Below, in pieces: positions 57,139 through 64,000 of a DNA stretch of 64,000 nt. Source of the DNA: Hysterangium stoloniferum (Eukaryota; Basidiomycota; Agaricomycetes; Hysterangiales; Hysterangiaceae); contig WHVD01000036.1 in the NCBI GenBank assembly GCA_015178975.1, positions 658,501 through 722,500 on the forward strand, written 5' to 3'. The notes beneath the pieces are model-generated. The model was not told the origin of the DNA, made no database searches, and saw only the letters and a program-made list of their open reading frames with translations. The translations under genes were made by a program, and so were the position numbers. The first letter of the stretch is position 1. Each line of letters starts with the position of its first letter.

Positions 57139-58573
57139 CAGTAGGCAACAAAACCCTTACAATGTTTTGTACTTTTTCAAAGGCTATTCCTCCAGAAATA
57201 AATTCTGTAAAATGCCGAAAATATTATGTAATATACTTCAACATCATACCTTCCAGAAATGCACAGCCCCAAGGCACCACATCCTTATTTGGTAAGTCCA
57301 CATCACACACAAACCAATAGCTCATTGTAAGGGTTTTGTTGCACACATTTCTAAAGCCCAAAATGGGTCCTAGTCACATGACTTTGTTTATAAAGTTCAA
57401 CAACGTCATGTGACCACTCTTCCTCAATGTATATAAGATGAAAGAAACCAGTTGGAATCCCACAATCACCCTACTCACAATGAAAAAGCTCTCCTCCAGC
57501 CAAATCCAACATGCTAGAAGAATAATTTGCATGGGGAAGGTTGATAATGCCACACAGGCAACCAAGAAACTTATAGACATCATCAACAGTCCTATTACTT
57601 CACAAACAGTGCGTCGCCACCTCAAAATCATAGGCATGAGGGCTGTGGTAAAGAGAAAAAGGCCACTTCTCAAACCTCATCATCGGAAATCTCGATTGAA
57701 GTTTGCAGAAAGGCATTTGGAATGGACCCTGGAGGACTGGAAGAGGGTCATATGGTCTGTTGAGACTAATATTAATAGACTGGGATAAGATGGAAGGAAA
57801 TATGTGTGGAAAAATGTGGGTGAGGGGTTAAATGATAGGTTAGTAGAAGGAACAGTCAAGTTTGGAGGAGGAAACCTGATGATGTGGGGATGCATGGGCT
57901 GGGATGGGGTTGGGTTTGCAACCAAAATTGATGGGAGGATGGATGCTGAGCTTTATGTGGAGATCCTGGATGATGAACTCCAGCAAACCCTCAAATATTA
58001 CAACAAAACAGTGGCTGACATTGTGTTTCAACAAGACAATGACCCCAAACACACGAGCAAAAAGGCCCATAAATGGTTCACTGACCATGATGTTACAGTC
58101 ATCAAGTGGCCTGCACAATCTCCTGACATGAATCCTATTGAACATCTGTGGAATCATGTCAAAAAGAAGCTGGGGGAGTATGAACAGCCTGCAAATAGTG
58201 TTCATGAACTGTGGGAGAGGGTGCAGAAGGTGTGGGAAGAGATTCCAAAGGAGGAGTGTCAGAAGCTTATTGAGAGTATGTCTAGAAGACTTGCAGCAGT
58301 GATTAGAGCAAAGGGGGGCCGTATTAAATACTAATTTCTTGTAATAATAGTCTCAAAATAGTGTGCAACAAAACCCTTACCATGAGCTATTGGTTTGTGT
58401 GTGATGTGGACTTACCAAATAAGGACATGGTGCCTTGTGGCTGTGCATTTCTGGAAGGTATGATGTTGAAGTATATTACATAATACTTTCAGCAATTTAC
58501 AGAATTTATTTCTGGAGGAATAGCCATGTCTTTTGAAAAGTACAAAACATTGTAAGGGTTTTGTTGCCTACTG
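57139..58573 (+). mobile_element. Tc1/mariner element with complete inverted repeats
   Basis: Starts CAGTAGGCAACAAAACCC and ends in its exact inverse, flanked by TA (57137-57138 and 58574-58575). Terminal inverted repeats are about 215 bp long. Each contains the terminal motif gcaacaaaacccttacaatg and an inverted second copy at its inner end, so the motif occurs four times. The transposase gene lies between. Confidence 0.95.
57480..58334 (+). pseudogene. Tc1-type transposase, one stop codon
   Basis: Reading from the ATG at 57480 (a second in-frame ATG is at 57438) it starts with the helix-turn-helix region MKKLSSSQIQHARR and RHLKIIGMRAVVKRKRPLL. The first catalytic site reads VIWSVETNINRLG: Val replaces the Asp of the expected WSDET. 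The next codon is a stop (57786-57788). The frame is otherwise intact with VKFGGGNLMMWGCMGWDGVG, FQQDNDPKHTS (second Asp) and SPDMNPIEHLWNHVKKKL (Glu, 34 residues after the Asp, DD34E). The protein would be about 285 residues. The lost Asp and the stop make it inactive. Confidence 0.92.
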
Positions 58574-58699
58574 TATATTGGCATTGATTGGCATTGATTG
58601 GGGATTTGGGGGATGGGGAGGATGGCCAGACACATCATATCTGTATAATAACAATTATATAATATGTGTATATGATAAGTATACAAATATTTCTTTGAG
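58574..58699. other. Minisatellite tail between Tc1 copies
   Basis: Continues the catagattgg-type array for two or three units (ttggcattgattggcattga) and then changes to AT-rich sequence. Confidence 0.5.
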
Positions 58700-59500
58700 G
58701 ATCATCATGAAAAAGGGTTTGTCCCTGACATTCTCTGAAACATATAAACTCCTATGCATCAATACTTTGTAACCTCCTTTGGCCTTTATTACAGCTGCCA
58801 CTCTTCTAGAATCAAATTCTGACACACCTCTGGCTTTATCCTATTCCATTTTCTTTGCACATGCTCCCACAATTCCAGTATCCCTTTGGGTGGCTGTTGA
58901 TATTCTCCAAGTATCTTTTGAGGTGATGCCATAAGTGTTCCATGGGATTAAGGTCTGCAGACTGTGCTGGCAATGACATAATCTTAACCTCATTGTCAGA
59001 AAACCATGTTTTGGCTTTCTTGCTGAAATATAATGTCCTCTGGAGATTTGTCATAATATTGAAGGCTAACTTGAAGATCATCTTCCAGAATCTGAGCATA
59101 CAGTTCAGCATCCATTCATCCATCCATCTTGCATGCATATCTGACACCATCCCATCCTATACAGCCCCCACATAATCAGAGAACCACTATCAAATTTGAG
59201 TGCCCCTTCCACCAGTGTGTCATTTAATGCTTCTTCTGGCAGTTTCTACACCCATTTTCACCTGTATGACCCTAAATGGTTGATTTTGCTCTCATCTCAC
59301 CAGACAACCATCTTCCAATCCTCTACAGTCCAGTCTTGAGAGGACTAATTGCCCAATCTAGTCTTTCCTTCCTATGGCATTGGCTGAGAAGTGGTCATTT
59401 GTACTTTACATGATTGTCTTGCTTCAGCAGTTAAGTCCTCATACCACTTGTCAAGATGAGTCCAGATTGATTAAAAAGAGCCTGAATGATTTAATGCTTT
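58700..59500 (-). pseudogene. Second Tc1/mariner transposase remnant
   Basis: Minus-strand frames show DESKINHLG (first Asp), ALKFDSGSLIMWG and SLPAQSADLNPMEHLWHHLK (third site), with the middle broken by stops and shifts. No terminal repeats recognised. It is oriented opposite to the neighbouring element and more decayed. Confidence 0.75.
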
Positions 59501-60559
59501 TACTTTCAGAAATTTCTTTGATTTAAGCTCAATAATTAAAGAATCAGACACTGTAGCTGCTTGTAGTATTAGTGTTGGATTTTTTCAATGTGATTTAATT
59601 TCTTTTGATACTCCACATATGTCTGAAGAGTATCCTTTTCCGATTTTTCAATTGAGGTTTTGACTCTAGTGTTATACTCCGGTACACGGTACATTGCAGA
59701 CGCGAGCAATTGGATCATGACCAACCTACTGCCAAGAATTGGCTAACCTAGTTTTAATATTATCAACTCAGCAAGTCGAGCTTCTGTGAAATTGCAGCAG
59801 GAAATGACGGAGATCGCCGTGCGTCCGGTGAGGAAGTGCAACTTGCCATCACTCCTGATGTATCGTGATAACAAAGCTGAGCATCTGATAGGCATTAAAT
59901 ACAGAATTAATATTCATTAGTCCGTAATCCATTCCTCATCTTCTTCGGCCCGGTTGCTGGCACGCCGATTTGATACCGAACGAACCATCCGACACCATTT
60001 GTAAATTACGCATGACTGATGGCGGATTTTCTTTTCTGTATTCTATTTCCAGTTTTTTCGCTGAAAATTTGGGTAAATATCCCTTAGTTATGGCGGTTCA
60101 CTCTCCTCGAAATCCTTAGCGGTCCCCGATTGCCCTCCGTCTACAAAAGAGGTCGTGGGAGAATGAAAGGTATTGGCGCATCAACCATTAGGTCAGTAAA
60201 GTCATAATAGAAATAGGACATGGTCCGCCGTTTAGTATTTGACCCGGTGAATATCGGTTTTTCGGCGAATTATGGTTACATTGTCGCCCTGAATTATAGA
60301 TCTTACATTCTATCCGAAATAACGGAAATTTTTCTCGTTTACGAATGTCGTAACAGCGATAATATCAATTTGAGGCAGTACGATCCGACTTTGAACAAGA
60401 TTGAGGTAGTCCCTACACGATCTTTCCGGCATCACCCGCAAGAAGCACTGCGGTAGACATCACTAACGCATAAAGTCGTGCAGACTATCTTCCAGACGTT
60501 GATAACCCAACCTGCTTCCCTCATAAACGTTGCCTCTCCTTCCCCCTCATTACGCTGCT
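59501..60559. other. Host-like upstream region
   Basis: From about 59650 the composition is host-like. A 78-codon frame at 60220-60456 shows no domain. The 90 bp before 60560 are pyrimidine-rich (ttgcctctccttccccctc), compatible with a fungal core promoter. No TATA box is clear. Confidence 0.35.
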
Positions 60560-61014
60560 ATGAGTGTAAAGCCATCCATATTTTCACCTGCCTTGTATTG
60601 ATCAGAATATTCTGCAGACTTGTTACGCCCAATCCACAATTGATAGCAGGGTGACCCAAGCAGTCCCAGTTGTTACAAGCCCCAAGTCGTGCAATTGTTT
60701 GACTTGCGATTGCAATGAAACGAAAAGGTTAGTTTCGTCAATGCGTCCCCGTCCGCTCCGCAGGAAATGATTGTTCCAGATTCACTAACGCTGTTGGGGA
60801 CAATGCCAATGTCTCGTCCCCTGCTCCTCTTGTACGTGCACAGTATGTAACAAGGAGTATTAGACTTCTAGTTGACGGGACGGGCCGCTAGGTTGTTTCT
60901 CCGGCTGTCGGTGGTGTAACTGTGGAAAGCACTTGCGAATGTGCACTTCCCTGCCCGTGTGCTGGATATTTCCATAACACGTGCCAATCCTGGAAAAAAT
61001 GTGGCGTTTCCTAG
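60560..61014 (+). CDS. Cysteine-rich metallothionein-like protein
   Basis: Four exons read in frame: 60560-60594, 60650-60727, 60797-60842 and 60892-61014, giving about 93 residues with 15 Cys. The first intron is 55 nt (GTATTG...GCAG), the third 49 nt (GTATGT...CTAG). The second (60728-60796) has GTTAGT and a ctaac branch-like site but ends in TG instead of AG, so its acceptor is non-canonical or mutated. The N-terminus MSVKPSIFSP resembles fungal metallothionein leaders, followed by PVVTSPKSCNCLTCDC, then CQCLVPCSSCTCT, then STCECALPCPCAG and two late Cys. Spaced C-x-C and C-x-x-C with few aromatic residues suggests metal-thiolate binding in the cytosol. No database search supports this; chance or another small Cys-rich protein are alternatives. 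Copper, zinc or cadmium binding is inference. Confidence 0.5.
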
Positions 61015-61026
61015 TAAACGTCATGT

Positions 61027-61260
61027 ATTAACCCCTGACTGCTAGCAAATGTTAATCTCATTGTCCGGTTCCCTCCTGTCAGTGCGCCGAACGTGTCGAG
61101 GATGTTAGATTTCTAATTAACTGCACACTAGGTTTTTTCTCCGGATGTCGGTGATGTATCCATGGATCGCTCTTGCGAGTGTGGTCAAACGTTTTTACCA
61201 AACATGCCAACTGGAGAAAACATGCGGGGTTTCCTAGTAGTCATCGTTAATTGAAACATG
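61027..61260 (+). pseudogene. Decayed partial duplicate of the Cys-rich gene
   Basis: About 235 bp parallel exons 3 and 4 and their intron. VFSPDVGDVSMDRSCEC corresponds to VVSPAVGGVTVESTCEC, with CPVPSCQC ahead of it and a shorter intron-like gap. The later Cys codons are lost and the frame runs past the normal stop. It looks like a tandem duplicate that has eroded. Confidence 0.45.
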
Positions 61261-62129
61261 ATCGCTGATAAATAGTAAATCTCTCCGATTAAGTGTGATG
61301 AAGGCTTGTATAGTGTTTTGAACCCTGGGTTTGACTGTCAATGTCTAGTCATTGCCACTTGATAGCTGCTTTCCTATTAAGACGTTGGTATTGAAGTTGA
61401 GATAATGGGTATGACCAATGGCGAGCGGTGACCGAATTCTGTAAATGAAGGATTTCGAGAACTAAATATAAGTACCTTTAATTTGTATAATATAATTACA
61501 GCTTTCCTTTGAAAACGGATATTTGACAGTATTTGATTTGGTTTATACCTGCCAGAGGGGAAGCCGCGGTAGAGTCTCGCAAGGTGTGTACATATCCGTA
61601 CGATTCCTGTAAGTCACACCTTAAAGTCCGGTATTCGATGAATAGGTGTTTAGATATAGAAAAATCTTTTCATCTACTCAGAAGTCACGTTGTGACCGTG
61701 TTACAACTCAAGTTGACTTCCTATTTTTATGCTGGCTCAATATTTGTCGCTTATTACATATAGCGATACGCTGAGAGTCGTGAGAGCAATGAACCAGTAA
61801 ATTATCTACTACAAAATACAGAATTGATCAGACAGTGTACCAAATACACCGACCCATCACTCGGGGTACGGACAAGTTAGCCTGGAATTCACAAAGATCC
61901 AAGAAAAAGAAGACTTACAAAAGATCGAACCACGACATGAGCAACGACCCACAAGGGGGAGAAACACATGCGAGGATGACTAGATGTTTCACATCTGTGA
62001 CAACATATCAATATGATAACAAGGGTATGTGGGAGACCAAGTAGGATCGAATCGGTTGGGTGTGCATGCCTAAAAGGTAAGTATTTAGCAACGCCACAAG
62101 GCGAAGACCACAATATACTGTTTACACCT
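61261..62129. other. Host-like intergenic DNA
   Basis: Frames at 61533-61763 and 61835-62044 are short and show no domains. A purine-rich tract (ccaagaaaaagaagacttac) lies at 61900. Nothing else was recognised. Confidence 0.35.
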
Positions 62130-62561
62130 TTACAAACATATTTGGATCATTTCCCAAAGACGCAGAGCTCCCATTGCACCTTGCAGAACGTACACAGCGC
62201 GGGAGATATTTGCATTAAAAGTCTGGATTGTTGAGGGTTCATCGGCAGTCGCCATAGACACAAGTTCCCCATCCGATGGGACCAAGGCGGCGGAACGCCA
62301 CCACTTCTTCTGATTATAAGACAACGCTTCCGGGTCTGGCTCACAAAAATCGGAATTCGCATGGTAGACAACAGGCGCCTGATAAGACCGGACAAGGTCA
62401 TAACTCAAATGGACAGACCGTGCGAGGCGCATAATATTTGTTATCGGCGGTTGATGTATCTTTAACGTCGACGGGGGTGACGTTGTCGTCGATAAATATC
62501 CATCAACAGGCGAAGGCGATGGTTGTTGCGCTGATGGTGGTATTGGGCGCTTGATTTGCAC
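62130..62561 (-). CDS. Hypothetical protein, probable 3' exon
   Basis: Open minus-strand frame of 143 codons with a Pro/Ser/Thr-rich start, a SVHLSYDLVRSYQAPVV segment and a helical end. No family recognised. The frame is closed upstream by a stop, and further minus-strand frames at 62772-63146, 63169-63438 and 63494-63724 follow in order, so a multi-exon gene read from about 63.7 kb downwards is possible. No splice set that I tried joins them convincingly. Confidence 0.3.
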   Translation of the reverse strand: MQIKRPIPPSAQQPSPSPVDGYLSTTTSPPSTLKIHQPPITNIMRLARSVHLSYDLVRSYQAPVVYHANSDFCEPDPEALSYNQKKWWRSAALVPSDGELVSMATADEPSTIQTFNANISRAVYVLQGAMGALRLWEMIQICL

Positions 62562-64000
62562 AAGCCACGATGGCCGCGAATGGGCTCAACAGGGATGCGG
62601 CGACATTGACGGGGTGCGACTGGAAAATGGATGGGGATCACCTTTTCTCATGGGGGGAGGGTCCTCATAATGTGATGCCGGCGTCGTTCGCTCGTGCATG
62701 TGACATGGCAAGGTATGACAACGGGAGTATATGGTCTAAGTCTGTCGGCCTATCGATTCTGATGGCAGGGCTTATTTGGTGTCATTTACTAGTCCGTATT
62801 GCGCGGATACCGAAGCGTGTACATGACTTTGATGTGGTAAGGTGACGGTCGTGACATCCCTATGTAACATATGTTTCCCGACGAAGAACCAAGCATTGAG
62901 TAATTGATAGAAACCACGAGGCAACGCCTGCAATCTTAGCCATGAAAGTCGTCCACCACTGAGAATGGAATCAGGCACATTGTTCATGAACCGATGAGAT
63001 CTGGCACTCACCTTGTTCATTTGTGAAGCAGAGACTTCAAATTGACATTCCCTGGCCATGGGAGAGAACATAGCAATGAGCATGCCCCTAGGGTAAAGGT
63101 TAAATCGAGGACCTTCATATGGTTGTGTTACACGCCGCGCGTACACTGTGACTTAGGATGTCACTTGTTTACGGACTCCAGGTTGAATAGACACTCTGTC
63201 CAGTTCGAATTGGTCGTAGAGAAAGAGCCATTGGGCAGGGTGTTAGGCGATATAGTATCTGATGATCAAGGCGCTTTTGGGACGAGACAGACCTAGCAAT
63301 GACCCTGATTGCCCCTTGTAGACGGATATTGACGTTATACATCTTCACTCGTTCCGTGGCGGGCATTAACCCCAAATTCCAAGCAGGTAAATGAATTACT
63401 GAGTTAAATGTTAGCACATACTCGTTCCACGGACGCACTCGAGCTCAGATCTCCAGGGTCTGTGGAGTCAGGGCACAACGTGCACCTCCTGTTTTAGTAT
63501 TCCCCCGAATGGGAAGAAGAACACATTGTTGACAACAGTATTGACATTGGCAGTGTGATGAGCATTATCGCCACTGGCATTAGCCACCGAAGACTCAGAC
63601 GTCGGAAGTGAGTTCGGGTGAGGAGGAGTCCATCAGAGAGGTACAAGCGCCAGATCTGCCTGGTAGGATCGGGAGGGGGGATAAGGTTCTTTAGCGCACT
63701 GTACTGAGAGACAGATAGAGCCAAGAAAAACAGCTCACCTCCAGCAGCTACACCAGCTGATTATTCAACAGGGAAAATCTTCTTGCTGCGCGTTAGTGTG
63801 GAGTGTTCCCAGAAGTGCTTTACGAGACAACTCAGCTGGTCATAGACCTGGATTTTGGTTTCGGTTTTTTTTCTTTGACCAAACAAAACACCTTGGCACA
63901 ACTCTCACACTTGAATGTCAAAGCCTTCTTCTTCCCCCTGTGCCCCTGACCCTACTCATAAAAGCTGCGGTCTAACGAATGGCGCAGTCTTAAAATGCAA
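62562..64000. other. Host-like DNA, possible upstream exons
   Basis: Minus-strand frames listed under 62130-62561 lie here, one with a hydrophobic stretch (LMPVAIMLITLPMSILL, about 63520-63590). The last 150 bp (63850-64000) resemble the C2H2 region at 50090-50140 in minus-strand reading (KKKALTFKCESCAK), which suggests the start of a second C2H2-type gene at the window edge. Confidence 0.3.

Overview
This window looks like a repeat-choked stretch of a filamentous fungal genome, most likely a mushroom-forming basidiomycete (Agaricomycetes). The evidence is short spliceosomal introns (about 48-58 nt, GT...CTAAC-like...AG), a kinase-like gene, a C2H2 gene and a PP2C gene of types I associate with Agaricomycetes, and a mobile-element mix of chromodomain Ty3/gypsy, tyrosine-recombinase (Ngaro/DIRS) retroelement, Helitron and Tc1/mariner. 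I do not name a species. No bacterial operon, CRISPR, phage or rRNA was seen, and no tRNA could be supported.

Layout. Host-like islands (CpG-containing, mixed composition) lie at about 1.45-3.9 kb, 4.4-9.3 kb, 49.3-51.5 kb, 53.2-55.7 kb and 59.6-64 kb. They carry a protein-kinase-like gene (4807-5817), a frameshifted PD-(D/E)XK-like gene (7631-8871, minus), a decayed C2H2 regulator (49769-51307), an intact-looking four-exon PP2C phosphatase (54042-55488), a newly read cysteine-rich metallothionein-like gene (60560-61014) with a decayed partial duplicate beside it, and a poorly resolved gene on the minus strand near 62.1-63.7 kb.

Between about 9.3 and 49.2 kb, and again at 51.7-53.2 and 55.7-59.6 kb, nearly everything recognisable is mobile DNA or satellite. 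Element 1 (15683-24536, minus) is a near full-length chromodomain Ty3/gypsy element with LTR ends, a polypurine tract and a convergent, intron-containing second reading frame between pol and the 3' LTR. Element 2 (27903-33990, plus) is a relative of element 1, broken by three solo LTRs with 5-bp target duplications and by a perfect 20-bp minisatellite born inside its protease region. Further copies (24860-25215, 35045-36832, 37454-38156) are fragments. One LTR family forms a near-perfect inverted repeat at 34.5-35.9 kb. Ngaro-type remains (about 38.2-42.7 kb), a Helitron (45.7-47.6 kb) with an LTR inserted in its Cys-rich motif, and three Tc1/mariner copies follow. One Tc1 copy (57139-58573) has complete 0.2-kb inverted repeats but a lost catalytic Asp and a stop codon.

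How it fits together. The region records successive nested insertions, most of them datable in relative order from target duplications. Differences between sibling LTRs are dominated by CpG to TpG/CpA changes, which suggests methylation-linked or RIP-like decay. Element reading frames are almost all broken. The PP2C and kinase genes are the clearest candidates for functioning host genes, and the metallothionein-like gene is the most interesting new reading. All exon structures are my own reading of the sequence; no search was run.
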